This document shows, one piece after another, positions 37,254-46,287 of a stretch of DNA of 64,000 nt. The notes beneath the pieces are model-generated. The model was not told where the DNA came from, made no database searches, and saw nothing but the letters and a program-made list of their open reading frames with translations. The stretch's first letter is position 1; every line of letters begins with the position of its first letter. The DNA lies in assembly GCF_004337505.1 (NCBI RefSeq), contig NZ_SJZI01000046.1, forward strand, positions 172,736 to 236,735. The letters are read 5' to 3'. This stretch comes from Flaviaestuariibacter flavus. GTDB lineage: Bacteria > Bacteroidota > Bacteroidia > Chitinophagales > Chitinophagaceae. A program made the position numbers and the translations under genes.

Positions 37254-37372
37254 GATTACATGATCACAGATTACATGAATACATGATTGAAGAGGTAGGT
37301 TGCATCACCCCTCGTACTTCTTCCCTTCCCTCATGTAATCATGTATTCATATGATCTTAAATCATGTAATCA
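37254..37372. repeat. Long inverted repeat, ATTACATGA family
   Basis: Left arm 37254-37292 (ATTACATGATCACAG words) faces the inverse arm 37331-37372 (CATGTAATCATGTATTCAT words). It closely resembles the element at 20891-21010, and in both cases a 42-bp palindrome array lies nearby. Confidence 0.7.
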
Positions 37373-37486
37373 AAAATCCGGGATGCTGATCCTCTCACCA
37401 ATCGGCTGCCCCGCGCGGCCATCGCGATCCGATCCCCCCGGAAAGGGGCAGAGATGTGGGAAGAATCCCGGCCGACGCGCGGAGGC

Positions 37487-37710
37487 AGTCAATTACTTAC
37501 ACTCCTACCGCGCGCTCCGCGCGACGCCGTCCAAACACTTTGGACAGTACCGCGCGTCATTCGCAAAGCTGGCCAAACCGTTTGGATCCTGTCCCGCTTC
37601 GCGCGCGGAGCTGTCCAAACCCTTTGACTGATCCGGCGCGCCGTTCGGGAAAGGAAACACACCGTTTCGAAACCTGCGCGCGTTGCGCGTGGCGCTGTCC
37701 ATACTACCCA
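37487..37710. repeat. Five- to six-unit, 42-bp-period palindrome array
   Basis: Palindrome cores start at 37529, 37571, 37613, 37655 and 37697, again exactly 42 bases apart; a weak unit precedes at about 37487. Unit one is GTCCAAA-nnn-TTTGGAC. Units two and three keep most of the symmetry, unit four shows the altered pair GAAAC / GTTTC, and unit five keeps only the left arm. Spacers are rich in CGCGCG. The array ends about 85 bases before the DUF6261-like gene. Confidence 0.82.
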
Positions 37711-37795
37711 GGAAATAAATTTACCGGCCGCAAAGCTTTATAGTTACGGAAAGACTTTCTAAATTGAAGAAACGTTCATCCAAAACCAGCTATTT

Positions 37796-38539
37796 ATGAA
37801 GCAGATTTTCAATTTCCACGCATTGCGTAACGGTGAAGCAATCGAATACCTCGACCTGTTGCTTGCCAAGTCCGATCCCGGTTCAGCCAGCGTTCCCGGT
37901 GGCTATGACGTCATTCGGGCCCAGGTACGAACGGTCGCCGGGCTCCTCCGCGAAGCTTATGCACGCGACCCCCGGTCGGAACAGACGGACATCATCGTCC
38001 AGGAAGATGGTAACCGCGACGATTGCCTGGCTGCGCTGTTCGGCATCATCGGGCATTTTCGCAGTCATCCGGAGAATGCCGCCATCCGCGATGCGGCGAA
38101 GAAAGTTTTTCAAAAACTGTCGGCGCACGGTACCGCCGGGGAGATCGGCAAGGATGATATCCTGACCGAGTCGGCCACCGTAGAGAAGATCGTCACGGAG
38201 CTACGCGGTCGCGACATGGCGCCGCTGGTGGGCTTACTGCCGGTGGAACCCTGGATCAATGCGCTGGAGCGATCGAATAGCGCGGTCCGGCAGGCATTCC
38301 AGTTGCGTGGCGACGAGCGGGCGCCTGAGCAGGCGGGCGAACTGAAGCGCCTCCGCCAGCAGGCCAGCAAGGCACAATACGCGCTGGTGCGGCGCATCGG
38401 GCTTTATGGGGAAGATGCCGAGTGGGCGGAGCCCTGGAGGTCCGTCAACGAACGGGTGAATGAGTTGCGCACTGATTTTCGGAACCGCCTTGCCCAGCGT
38501 GCCGGCATTGCCGCCGCCGAGGCGGAGCCGGGTGCCTGA
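37796..38539 (+). CDS. DUF6261-like helical protein
   Basis: The 247-residue soluble protein opens MKQIFNFHALRNGEAIEYLD and continues with regularly spaced helices (RDDCLAALFGIIGHF, AAKKVFQKLSAHG, EPWINALERSN). The pattern resembles the Bacteroidota family DUF6261, whose function is unknown. There is no signal peptide, membrane segment or known DNA-binding motif. It stands alone, preceded by the 42-bp palindrome array and followed by a strong terminator. An action on the array or control by it is inference. Confidence 0.75.
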   Translation: MKQIFNFHALRNGEAIEYLDLLLAKSDPGSASVPGGYDVIRAQVRTVAGLLREAYARDPRSEQTDIIVQEDGNRDDCLAALFGIIGHFRSHPENAAIRDAAKKVFQKLSAHGTAGEIGKDDILTESATVEKIVTELRGRDMAPLVGLLPVEPWINALERSNSAVRQAFQLRGDERAPEQAGELKRLRQQASKAQYALVRRIGLYGEDAEWAEPWRSVNERVNELRTDFRNRLAQRAGIAAAEAEPGA

Positions 38540-38558
38540 TCGTAGAAATACTGGAAAC

Positions 38559-38588
38559 AAAAAGCGCCCCGGACCGGGGCGCTTTTTT
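38559..38588 (+). terminator. Terminator of the DUF6261-like gene
   Basis: AAGCGCCCCGG / CCGGGGCGCTT is a very strong stem followed by a T run. It also faces the minus-strand gene ending at 38616. Confidence 0.88.
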
Positions 38589-38615
38589 ATGCAGTGCGGT
38601 GGTGTAAAGAAGTGG

Positions 38616-39278
38616 TTACAGGTTCACCTGCACCAGAACGCTGCCGCCCGGGGCCACCGTCACGGTGTCGCGGCGGGTGGTGGCACCGCTGAACTCGAGG
38701 TAGGTGGGCACACCGCCGGCGGTGATGATGCGGAAGGTGGTGTCGAGGTTTCGGTCGGCACGGATCATTGCCGTTGTCTGTGCAAAGCCCAGTGGCGACG
38801 GCGCGTTGAAGCTACGCTTCTGCAGGATCATCGCGCCCGCGGGCTGCGCGGCGGTGGTGAGGTGCACGTTGACGGTAGCCTGCTGGTAGAGCAGGAAGCT
38901 TTTTTGAAGCACGTTGCCCGACGGGGTGCTGAGGATGGCCACATCGTCGGTGTCGAAGTCGTTGGTGAGGAAGTCGTTCTTTGAAGCGCTCAGCACCACG
39001 CCCGCGCCCGCGCCCGCGAGGTAGCCCCGGTCGATCTGGAAGGAATAGCGCCCGTTGGCGTCGGTGCGGGTGCTGGCCAGCTCCATGCTGTTGGCGCCGG
39101 CGACGGTGCCGGCGCGGACCAGCACATCGGGCACCGGCGCGCCGGTGGGCGGTGTGGTTACCTGGCCGCTGACGGTAACACAATCGGTGCATACGATGCC
39201 GCCGAGGGAAGCCGTATCGTTTTTCTTGCAGGAGACGCCTGCCAGCAGCAGCAGGGCGAGGGACAGTTGGTTGCGCAT
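38616..39278 (-). CDS. Lipoprotein with carboxypeptidase-regulatory-like domain
   Basis: The 220-residue protein has a lipobox AGVSC (Cys at about 17), followed by KKND. A beta-sandwich opens with VSGQVTTPPTGAPVPDV and has TRTDANGRYSFQI, the carboxypeptidase-regulatory-like fold common in surface proteins of Bacteroidota. The second half is beta-rich and unassigned. The start at 39278 is set by the lipoprotein signal. A TATTTTCG box lies four bases before the ATG. Confidence 0.8.
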   Translation of the reverse strand: MRNQLSLALLLLAGVSCKKNDTASLGGIVCTDCVTVSGQVTTPPTGAPVPDVLVRAGTVAGANSMELASTRTDANGRYSFQIDRGYLAGAGAGVVLSASKNDFLTNDFDTDDVAILSTPSGNVLQKSFLLYQQATVNVHLTTAAQPAGAMILQKRSFNAPSPLGFAQTTAMIRADRNLDTTFRIITAGGVPTYLEFSGATTRRDTVTVAPGGSVLVQVNL

Positions 39279-39282
39279 GGCG

Positions 39283-39290
39283 CGAAAATA
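39283..39290 (-). promoter_or_regulatory. -7-like box, four bases from the lipoprotein ATG
   Basis: TATTTTCG followed by CGCC and ATG on the minus strand repeats the layout seen before the SDR gene. Confidence 0.45.
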
Positions 39291-39311
39291 AGCAATGGGG
39301 CGCACTCCCGC

Positions 39312-40136
39312 TTATTGGCGTTTTTGGTTCAGGTCTTTCCGGCCCGCCACGGGGAGCAGGGGCGGCGTCACCGAAGTGCCGCCATTCACCGGCCTCGACT
39401 CCGGTGAAATCCTGGGAGAGAGTATCCGTTGAAAGGCGCCCCGGGTGAAGGTGAAGGAAATGGTACCGTAGTGCTGGCTGATATAATCCAGCAGGTAATA
39501 GCTGAACAGGATCAGGCCCGACATCTCGAGGCCCTCTTCGAGCATGGTGCTGAGGCTGTAGTAGAAGTTTTTCCCGTGCGTTTCGAGATAGTAGCCATCG
39601 AGGGCTTCCATACCGAGTGCACCACTGAGGTAAACAATGCCGGAGACGATAAAGCCGATCCGCGTGCGCTGCGGCAGGGCCGCCAGGAAGCGGATATAGC
39701 TCAGTCCCACCAGCAGCGCAACGGCAATGCCCGGGATGATCCAGGCATTGTAGAAGACGCCCAGGTGTTTGTTGCCAAGCCGTTGGCGGATGGGCCCGAT
39801 GAGCTCTTCGTGCAGGGTCCAGGCTTCATCCATCGCCATTACTACGAATCCCACCGTAAGGATCAGCCAGGGAAGGCCTTTCAGGCGCTTCCCCCTTGCC
39901 ACCTGCCGGGTGATCAGCAGCAGCAGCGCCGCGTCAAAAAGGAGCAGGAACACGTTGAAGGCCGTGGGCACGTTGCGCTCACCGTCGAGCGAGAAGATCC
40001 GCTGCCAGCCCCGGACGTCCCCGGCGCCGGGCGGCTGCCGGAATTCTACAAACAGGTTGGCGGCGATCAGTACAAAAAGTATCAGGAAAAGGGCTTTGGT
40101 AACCCGGGTGGCACGGACATAGACAGGCTGGTCCAT
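39312..40136 (-). CDS. Multi-spanning membrane protein of unknown function
   Basis: The 274-residue protein has about six transmembrane helices and a short cytoplasmic tail rich in proline and basic residues. Conserved-looking acidic residues lie in MAMDEAWTLHEEL near the third helix. No family was recognised. The start at 40136 (MDQPVYVRAT) is preferred; in-frame ATGs 3 to 14 codons upstream are possible. Regulation is not visible. Confidence 0.7.
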   Translation of the reverse strand: MDQPVYVRATRVTKALFLILFVLIAANLFVEFRQPPGAGDVRGWQRIFSLDGERNVPTAFNVFLLLFDAALLLLITRQVARGKRLKGLPWLILTVGFVVMAMDEAWTLHEELIGPIRQRLGNKHLGVFYNAWIIPGIAVALLVGLSYIRFLAALPQRTRIGFIVSGIVYLSGALGMEALDGYYLETHGKNFYYSLSTMLEEGLEMSGLILFSYYLLDYISQHYGTISFTFTRGAFQRILSPRISPESRPVNGGTSVTPPLLPVAGRKDLNQKRQ

Positions 40137-40347
40137 AAAACACATTTTAGATGAGTAGTATGTCATCCGGAGGTCCACCGCGAAACAAACACGACTGCTT
40201 TATTTCAGGGTCAAATATCGTGCTTGAAAACCCTGGCTTGGTGGGTGAAATGCCCTGGTATCCGGCCCGCCGGCTGCGGGCGGCGCAAATCCCTGATGAA
40301 TGTGGCCCGGGGATGTACCCTGCATGGCCGATCGCGGCCGGCGCAGC

Positions 40348-40998
40348 TCACAGGGCCGGGAGCCAGGCACGGTATTGTGCCCTTCTTTTTTCCGGTGTGA
40401 GACTGCCCCACTGCTCGGCCAGCGGCGACGGCGAATAAAGGCTCACCGTTTCGATGACGCGCGCTGCGCCCGTAGAACTACGGTAACTGAATGTGCGCCG
40501 CCGCGGCCCGCGTTCCTGCACGATCTTCATCGCCGACAGGCGTCCCGAGGCACGCAGCATCCGCAGCGTCAGCGTCTCGGCATTCACCTTTCCCGACGAA
40601 GAAGTGAAGTAAAGCCGTTTGACGAATGGATGCAGTTCAAGGTCCTGCAGCAGTTGTTCATTGAGCTCGATATCCTGGAGCGCGGTATCCATCGCACTTC
40701 CTGTTGTATGACAGGCAAAGATGGCGTCGGAAAGCCCGAGCCGCAGGTCGTCGAGCAGCTCCATGCGTTGCGCGATCGCTTTCTCCGTGCGCTCCTGGTC
40801 GAGTTGCCGGCCGTAGATGACGGCGAGGTCGCGCCAGAAATTGTTGTCTTTGCTGCCGTAGAAAAAGTCGACGTCTTCGGGCCGGATCCTGCCGAATGCT
40901 TCGCGGATGAGCACGCTGGGAAAGGTACCCAGGAGGATGGCGGTGGCGCCCTCCGGAATATACCAGCCGCGGGCGATGTAGGAATGAACGACACGCAT
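40348..40998 (-). CDS. Uracil-DNA glycosylase superfamily-like protein
   Basis: The 216-residue protein has the superfamily signature LLGTFPSV near the N-terminus, DFFYGSKDNNFWRDL (44-58), and a late SPSPLA as the DNA-inserting loop, an order like that of Mug/HDG-type glycosylases. These remove deaminated bases from DNA. The exact lesion is not clear, and an RNA- or DNA-binding role without catalysis cannot be excluded. The 210 bases upstream hold no gene. Confidence 0.65.
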   Translation of the reverse strand: MRVVHSYIARGWYIPEGATAILLGTFPSVLIREAFGRIRPEDVDFFYGSKDNNFWRDLAVIYGRQLDQERTEKAIAQRMELLDDLRLGLSDAIFACHTTGSAMDTALQDIELNEQLLQDLELHPFVKRLYFTSSSGKVNAETLTLRMLRASGRLSAMKIVQERGPRRRTFSYRSSTGAARVIETVSLYSPSPLAEQWGSLTPEKRRAQYRAWLPAL

Positions 40999-41026
40999 GA
41001 ACCGCTTGGGGCAATTTTTACGCCGA

Positions 41027-41242
41027 CCTCACCCCCGGCCCCTCTCCCTGGGGGAGAGGGGTGCCTCTGTTGGACATTCAGTATTGTATGAAACTTTCTG
41101 CTATTTGAATTTCAAAAGCAAAGAGCGGATGACTATAGCATCCGCTCTTTTAGTATTTGGATCAACATAAGACTGTTCCAAACAGTAATACCTCTTCCCG
41201 AGAGTCACCCCTCTCCGCTCCGGAGAGGGGCCGGGGGTGAGG
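41027..41242. repeat. Inverted repeat with CCCCCGGCCCCTCTCC arms around a terminator
   Basis: CCTCACCCCCGGCCCCTCTC (from 41027) is repeated inverted and perfect, 21 bases long, at 41222-41242. Each end also forms its own hairpin with CCCCTCTCC / GGAGAGGGG. The terminator at 41119-41152 sits in the middle. Confidence 0.8.
41119..41152. terminator. Terminator behind guaB
   Basis: AAAGAGCGGATG / CATCCGCTCTTT is a long stem with A and T tracts on either side, about 90 bases behind the guaB stop. Confidence 0.8.
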
Positions 41243-42718
41243 TTATTTGCGGCTGTAATTCGGCGCCTCCCGCGTGATCTCCACGTCGTGCGTATGGCTC
41301 TCGCGCATGCCCGCGTTGGTGATCTTCACAAAGGTGGCCGACTGCAGCGATTCGATGTCTTTGGCGCCGCAGTAGCCCATACCCGCACGGAGGCCGCCTA
41401 CATATTGGTATACGATCTCTTTCAGGGAGCCTTTGTAGGCCACGCGGCCCTCGATGCCCTCGGGCACGAACTTCTTCACGTCGGCCTCAGGGTCCTGGAA
41501 GTAGCGGTCGGAGGAGCCTACCGACATGGCGCCCAGCGAGCCCATGCCGCGGTACTCCTTGAACTTGCGGCCTTCGTAGATGATGGTATCGCCGGGGCTT
41601 TCTTCGGTGCCCGCGAAGATGGAGCCCATCATCACGCAGTCGGCGCCGGCGGCGAGCGCCTTCACAAGATCGCCGGTATAGCGGATGCCGCCGTCGGCGA
41701 TGAGGGGAATGTTTTTCGGCTTCAGCGCGGCATGCGCCTGCATGATGGCCGTAAGCTGCGGCACGCCCGCGCCCGCAACGATGCGCGTGGTGCAGATGGA
41801 GCCGGGGCCGATACCCACCTTCACGGCGTCGGCACCTGCCTCGGCAAGGGCCAGCGCGCCTTCGGTGGTGGCGATATTGCCTGCGATCACCGGGAGCTGC
41901 GGGAAGGCTTCTTTTACTTTTTTGAGCGAATCGATGATGCCCTTCGAATGTCCGTGGGCCGAGTCAAGCACCACCACATCAACACCTACCGACTGCAGTG
42001 CCGTAACGCGCTCGATAATGTCTTGCGTAACGCCGATGGCGGCGCCAACGAGCAGGCGGCCCAGGCTGTCTTTTGCGGAGTTGGGAAAGGAGCTCACCTG
42101 CAGGATGTCGCGGTAGGTGATGAGGCCGATTAGCTTGCCGTTTTTATCAACGACGGGCAGCTTTTCAACCTTGGTCTGGCGGAGGATGGCCTCGGCCTTT
42201 TTGAGGTCGGTGCCTTCGGGGGCGGTCACAAGGTTTTCTTTCGTCATTACTTCGGTCACCGGCCGGCTCATGTCTTCCTGGAAGCGCAGGTCGCGGTTGG
42301 TGAGGATGCCGGCGAGGGTGCCGCCGTCGGCCACCACGGGGATGCCGCCGAAGCCGTATTCCTTCATGATGCGCCGTGCATCGCCGATGGTGGCGGTGGT
42401 GGGCAGGGTCACCGGGTCGAGGATCATGGCACTCTCGCTGCGCTTCACGCGGCGCACCTGGTCGGCCTGCTTTTCTATGGTCATATTCTTGTGCAGGATG
42501 CCGATGCCGCCTTCGCGGGCCAGGGCAATGGCCAGCTTGGCCTCCGTTACGGTGTCCATGGCTGCCGACAGCAGGGGCACGTTCAGCGTAATGTCGCGGG
42601 TGAGGCGGGTGCGGATGTCAACGGAGCGGGGGAGGATCTCGGAATAGCCAGGGACGAGCAGCACGTCGTCAAACGTCAGTCCCTCGATGAAATTGCGGGA
42701 AGAGGAGTTTGTTGCCAT
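41243..42718 (-). CDS. guaB: IMP dehydrogenase
   Basis: The 491-residue enzyme oxidises IMP to XMP with NAD+, the committed step of GMP synthesis. A TIM barrel carries the catalytic C309 in [11 protein letters not shown] and the flap [11 protein letters not shown] pair (about 95-205) is inserted for nucleotide control. The start at 42718 (MATNSSS) is supported by a TACCTTTG box only three bases upstream; a TTG two codons earlier would overlap that box. Confidence 0.97.
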   Translation of the reverse strand: MATNSSSRNFIEGLTFDDVLLVPGYSEILPRSVDIRTRLTRDITLNVPLLSAAMDTVTEAKLAIALAREGGIGILHKNMTIEKQADQVRRVKRSESAMILDPVTLPTTATIGDARRIMKEYGFGGIPVVADGGTLAGILTNRDLRFQEDMSRPVTEVMTKENLVTAPEGTDLKKAEAILRQTKVEKLPVVDKNGKLIGLITYRDILQVSSFPNSAKDSLGRLLVGAAIGVTQDIIERVTALQSVGVDVVVLDSAHGHSKGIIDSLKKVKEAFPQLPVIAGNIATTEGALALAEAGADAVKVGIGPGSICTTRIVAGAGVPQLTAIMQAHAALKPKNIPLIADGGIRYTGDLVKALAAGADCVMMGSIFAGTEESPGDTIIYEGRKFKEYRGMGSLGAMSVGSSDRYFQDPEADVKKFVPEGIEGRVAYKGSLKEIVYQYVGGLRAGMGYCGAKDIESLQSATFVKITNAGMRESHTHDVEITREAPNYSRK

Positions 42719-42721
42719 GTG

Positions 42722-42729
42722 CAAAGGTA
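42722..42729 (-). promoter_or_regulatory. guaB -7 box, three bases from the ATG
   Basis: TACCTTTG on the minus strand matches TAnnTTTG exactly and is the closest such box to a start codon in this window. Confidence 0.6.
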
Positions 42730-42789
42730 TAGGATGTGCCGGCTTCCCTTCGTGAAGGAATTGTGAACGGGTGTGGAAAAGCAGGTTTG

Positions 42790-43890
42790 CTATGCGCTTT
42801 GGTACCGCTTCCCCGGCAATCCTTCCACCGCCCCTTTGAGTTCCAGTTCCAGCAGCAGCACCGCCACTTCGCTGGTGCGCATACCGCTGCGGATGTTGAG
42901 CTCGTCGATATGTACCGGGGTGCCGGCCGGGAGCAAAGCCAGGAGCCGGCGCTCGTTTTCACTGTACTCCGCAAACAGCGCGGTTTGCGCGGGTTTCGCC
43001 GCAGGGCGCTCCTCCCAGCCCATGGCCTCAATCAGTTCACCGGCATTGGTCAGCAACTGCGCCTTCTGGCCCCGGATGAGGCTGTGGCAGCCGCTGCTGT
43101 TGCGCTCGCCCACGCGTCCCGGTACGGCAAACACGTCGCGGTTGTAGCTGTCGGCCAGCCGCGCGGTGATCATGCTGCCGCCCTTCTCGGCCGTTTCCAC
43201 CACCACCACGCAATCCGACAGGCCGGCCACGATCCGGTTGCGTAATGGGAAATGGTGTTTGTCGGGGCCCGTTTCGCTCAGGAACTCCGTCAGCAGGCCG
43301 CCGCCCTGCCGCACCATGTCGCGTGCCATCGCCGTATGCTCCTGCGGGTAGATGCGGGCAAGCCCATGACCCACCACGCCGATAGTAGGCAGCCCTTCAC
43401 GCAATGCGGCTTTATGCGCCACGGCATCGATACCAAAGGCAAGCCCGCTGATGATGGTAATACCGAGCGGAGCCAGCCCCGAAATAAAGCGTTCGGTCCA
43501 CCGGCGCCCATAATCAGACGCATTGCGGGTGCCGACGATCGACACCGTGCGCGATGCGTTCAGGTCGGGATCGCCTTTGAAGAAAAGCAACGCGGGTGGG
43601 TCGTAGCAATGGAGCAGGCGTTGCGGGTAGCCCGGATCGGTAAGAAAGCAGGTGCGGATGTCATAGCGCCGGATGAAGTCGATCTCCGCTTCCAGCGCTG
43701 CGAAGCCGCGGAAAGTCCGGATGGCCTGTGCCCGCGCCGTTCCGATTCCCTCGATGCGCTCCAGGTCGCGGCTCCGCGCCCCGAACACCGCCGAGGCGCT
43801 GCCGCAGTGCTGCACCAGGATGCGGGCGTGCACGTCGCCGATGAGCGGCACCTGCGTCAGGGCCAGCTGGTAAAGTAGTTCCGAAGACAT
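42790..43890 (-). CDS. dprA: DNA processing protein DprA
   Basis: The 366-residue protein protects incoming single-stranded DNA in natural transformation and loads RecA. It has an N-terminal helix-hairpin-helix (IEGIGTARAQAI, 46-57), the Rossmann core with SIVGTRNAS (117-125) and SGLAFGIDAVAH (148-159), and a C-terminal winged helix. Start 43890 fits the family. A weak ACAATTTG box is four bases upstream. Confidence 0.93.
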   Translation of the reverse strand: MSSELLYQLALTQVPLIGDVHARILVQHCGSASAVFGARSRDLERIEGIGTARAQAIRTFRGFAALEAEIDFIRRYDIRTCFLTDPGYPQRLLHCYDPPALLFFKGDPDLNASRTVSIVGTRNASDYGRRWTERFISGLAPLGITIISGLAFGIDAVAHKAALREGLPTIGVVGHGLARIYPQEHTAMARDMVRQGGGLLTEFLSETGPDKHHFPLRNRIVAGLSDCVVVVETAEKGGSMITARLADSYNRDVFAVPGRVGERNSSGCHSLIRGQKAQLLTNAGELIEAMGWEERPAAKPAQTALFAEYSENERRLLALLPAGTPVHIDELNIRSGMRTSEVAVLLLELELKGAVEGLPGKRYQSA

Positions 43891-43996
43891 GCTGCAAATT
43901 GTGCCGCCGGCGGCAACGGTCCATGTGAAAATCAACAGGAAATTCTGGGAAAAGGATCAGGGTTTTAGGCAGGTGGTTCGCGAAGCGAATCACCGT

Positions 43997-44130
43997 GTCA
44001 TTGCGAGCGCAGCGAAGCAAACTCCCCGAACTGAAGACTGACCGTAGCCAACAAGAGCTTTAGTTCGCAATCCTTTCGGTTCGAACACCCTGCGTAAATC
44101 AGGTGTTTGCTTCGCTGCGCTCGCAATGAC
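43997..44130. repeat. Perfect 26-bp inverted repeat (CATTGCGAGCGCAGCGAAG)
   Basis: The arm at 43997-44022 is perfectly inverted at 44105-44130, with about 80 bases between. This intergenic word is common in many bacterial genomes. It lies between dprA and the end of the PorE-like gene and fills most of a gap of about 300 bases. Confidence 0.8.
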
Positions 44131-44188
44131 GGCCGGAGGCCGTCGCGCAAGCGACGCCTTCGGCAAAAGTTCTGCGTTTTCCGCGTGT

Positions 44189-46096
44189 CTACTTCGCAAT
44201 GACCTTCAGCTCGGTTCTCCGGTTCTGCGCCCTTCCTTCCTCCGTTGCATTATCGGCAACGGGATGTGCGGCGCCGAAGCCTTTGGCCACAAGGCGGTCG
44301 CTCCTGATGCCTTTCGACAGGAGGTAATTCACCACCGCCTTCGCGCGGTTGTCGGAAAGCTTCTGGTTGTCGGCGGCGACGCCCTGGTTGTCGGTATGCC
44401 CTTCCAGCTGGATGCGCACCGTGGGGTTATCCTGCAGCAGCTGCACCACGCGGTCGAGTTCTACCTGCGACTCCGGCTTCAGCTCGAACTTGTTCACATC
44501 GAAGAACACGTTCCGTAGAACTACGGCCGCATTCACCTCGATCGGCACCAGCGGGATGTCTTTGCGGTAGGTAGAATCCGGTGTCTTATCACGCAGGAAA
44601 TAGTGATCGGAATAAAACAGGTAGCCGCGCCGGTTGACGTTGAAGAGATAGTCCTTGCCTATTGGCAAAGTGATCAGGTAATCGCCTTTTTCATCGGTCT
44701 GCACCCGCGATACTTCCTGCCGCGTTGCCAGGTCTACCAGCGAGAGCGAGGAGGGAAGGCCGTTGCGTGTTTTGGAATCGTATACGTTGCCGCGCACCCA
44801 AAGCGTGCGCACGGGTTGCATCGAAGGCCGCATGTCGAAACTGTAGATATCCATGCTGCCGAATCCGCCGGCGCGGTCGCTGGCGTAGTAAGCGGTGACG
44901 CCGTCCGAAGCAATGGCCAGCGTGCTTTCCTCATCGATCGTGTTGATCGGGTAGCCGAGGTTCTGCGGCTTGCCCCACTTGCCGTCTGCACCGCGGCGCA
45001 CCACGTACAGGTCCTGGTTGCCATAGCCGGGCAGACCGTTGGAAGCGAAGTAAAGCGTCTGGTTATCGGCATGTATAAAGGGTGTCAGCTCGTCGCCCGG
45101 GGTGTTGATCTCGGGGCCCAGGTTTTCGGGCTCGCTCCAGCGCCCGTTCGGCAACTGGTGCGATACGTAGATATCCGAGCCGCCGAGCCCGCCGAAGCGA
45201 CGGCTTACGAAATAGAGGTCTTTCTTGTCGGGCGACAGGCAGGGCTGCGTTTCCCACTGGTCGGTGTTGAGCACCGGGCCCATATTGACGGGCGCGCTCC
45301 AGCCTTCCCGCTGGCGGTAGGAGATGTACAGGTCGCAGGAGCCGGCGCCGTCGGGGCGATGGCAGCCCGTGAAGATAAGCCAGTTGCCGTCCTGCGACAC
45401 GTTTTGCGCGCCTTCATTCTGCGGTGTGTTGATGGCTCCGTTGAGGTGATAGGCAGGGCCCCACTTGCCGCCTTCGCGGTGGCTCAGGAAGAAGTCTTCG
45501 TTGCGGCCGCCGAGGCGCCGGGTGAAAATCATATCATTGCCGTCGATCGTCAGCGACGGAAAATACTCGGGCTCGGCACTGTTGATACCGGGGCCCAGGT
45601 TGCGGGGGTTGAAAACGTAGTTGTCGGGATGGCTTTGCGCAAAGTCAACGGCAAACTGGAAACTCTTGCGGCGATACTCCGCAGCCTTGCGGGTGTTGTT
45701 GGAAACACGCGGCAAGGCCAGCAGGCGGTTCACCGCATCGAGTGCTTTGCTGAACTGCCCTTCGCCGGCAAGCGCGATGGCATAAGCGAGGCGGATATCG
45801 GTGAGGTAAGCGGTGTCGATTGCAAATGCCCGCTCATAGTTTTCGATGCTCTTGCGGCGGTCCTTAAGTTCACTATACACGCCGGCCAGCGACACATAAG
45901 CTTCGAGGTAGCGTGGCTCGCGGCGGATGGCCTCCTGGAGCGATTCCAGCGCATCATCCCATTTTTCCTGGTCGATCTTGACCAGTGCTTTTTCATATGC
46001 CTCCCGGGCTTTGGCGGGAATGCGGGAGGGATCATACTGGGCCTGCGAAATAAGGGTGATGCACAACAGGCCACATAGGATAAGGAACCGGTTCAT
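44189..46096 (-). CDS. PorE-like OmpA-family protein of the type IX secretion system
   Basis: The 635-residue protein has a signal peptide (ending ISQAQ), TPR repeats (about 25-130), a PD40-type beta propeller with repeated GGSDIYVS / GSMDIYSFD blades (about 170-430), a carboxypeptidase-regulatory-like domain (about 435-510) and a C-terminal OmpA peptidoglycan-binding domain (LEGHTDNQG, NRRTELKV). PorE of Porphyromonas has this same four-part order and anchors the T9SS to the cell wall. Similar OmpA proteins with other roles exist. Confidence 0.82.
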   Translation of the reverse strand: MNRFLILCGLLCITLISQAQYDPSRIPAKAREAYEKALVKIDQEKWDDALESLQEAIRREPRYLEAYVSLAGVYSELKDRRKSIENYERAFAIDTAYLTDIRLAYAIALAGEGQFSKALDAVNRLLALPRVSNNTRKAAEYRRKSFQFAVDFAQSHPDNYVFNPRNLGPGINSAEPEYFPSLTIDGNDMIFTRRLGGRNEDFFLSHREGGKWGPAYHLNGAINTPQNEGAQNVSQDGNWLIFTGCHRPDGAGSCDLYISYRQREGWSAPVNMGPVLNTDQWETQPCLSPDKKDLYFVSRRFGGLGGSDIYVSHQLPNGRWSEPENLGPEINTPGDELTPFIHADNQTLYFASNGLPGYGNQDLYVVRRGADGKWGKPQNLGYPINTIDEESTLAIASDGVTAYYASDRAGGFGSMDIYSFDMRPSMQPVRTLWVRGNVYDSKTRNGLPSSLSLVDLATRQEVSRVQTDEKGDYLITLPIGKDYLFNVNRRGYLFYSDHYFLRDKTPDSTYRKDIPLVPIEVNAAVVLRNVFFDVNKFELKPESQVELDRVVQLLQDNPTVRIQLEGHTDNQGVAADNQKLSDNRAKAVVNYLLSKGIRSDRLVAKGFGAAHPVADNATEEGRAQNRRTELKVIAK

Positions 46097-46100
46097 CCGA

Positions 46101-46108
46101 TGAAAATA
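46101..46108 (-). promoter_or_regulatory. -7-like box, four bases from the PorE-like ATG
   Basis: TATTTTCA on the minus strand, followed by TCGG and ATG. Confidence 0.4.
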
Positions 46109-46172
46109 CGGTAAGAAATGACTTGCTTCAGGCAGGGCTTGGTGATTTAACGTTCCCTTCGTAGCGTCGGGT

Positions 46173-46287
46173 CGTGAATCGTGAATCGTCAATCATGAAT
46201 GCTGACGCCTATTACGAAGAAAGGGCTGCCAAAGGCAGCCCTTTCTTGTTATTGCGCATCACGAATTCACGATTGAAGATTCACGCT
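46173..46287. repeat. Inverted repeat with GTGAATC words around a terminator
   Basis: GTGAATCGTGAATCGTCAATC (from 46175) faces TCACGATTGAAGATTCACG (46267-46285). The terminator hairpin 46217-46248 sits between the arms, the same layout as at 1783-1902. Confidence 0.65.
46217..46248. terminator. folD terminator
   Basis: AAGAAAGGGCTGCC / GGCAGCCCTTTCTT is a 14-base-pair stem, with a T-rich side on each strand. Confidence 0.82.

Noticed and set aside
44603..46078. 491-codon plus-strand frame opposite the PorE-like gene
   Set aside because: Shadow of the coding strand; no motif, and the opposite strand has clear TPR, propeller and OmpA domains.
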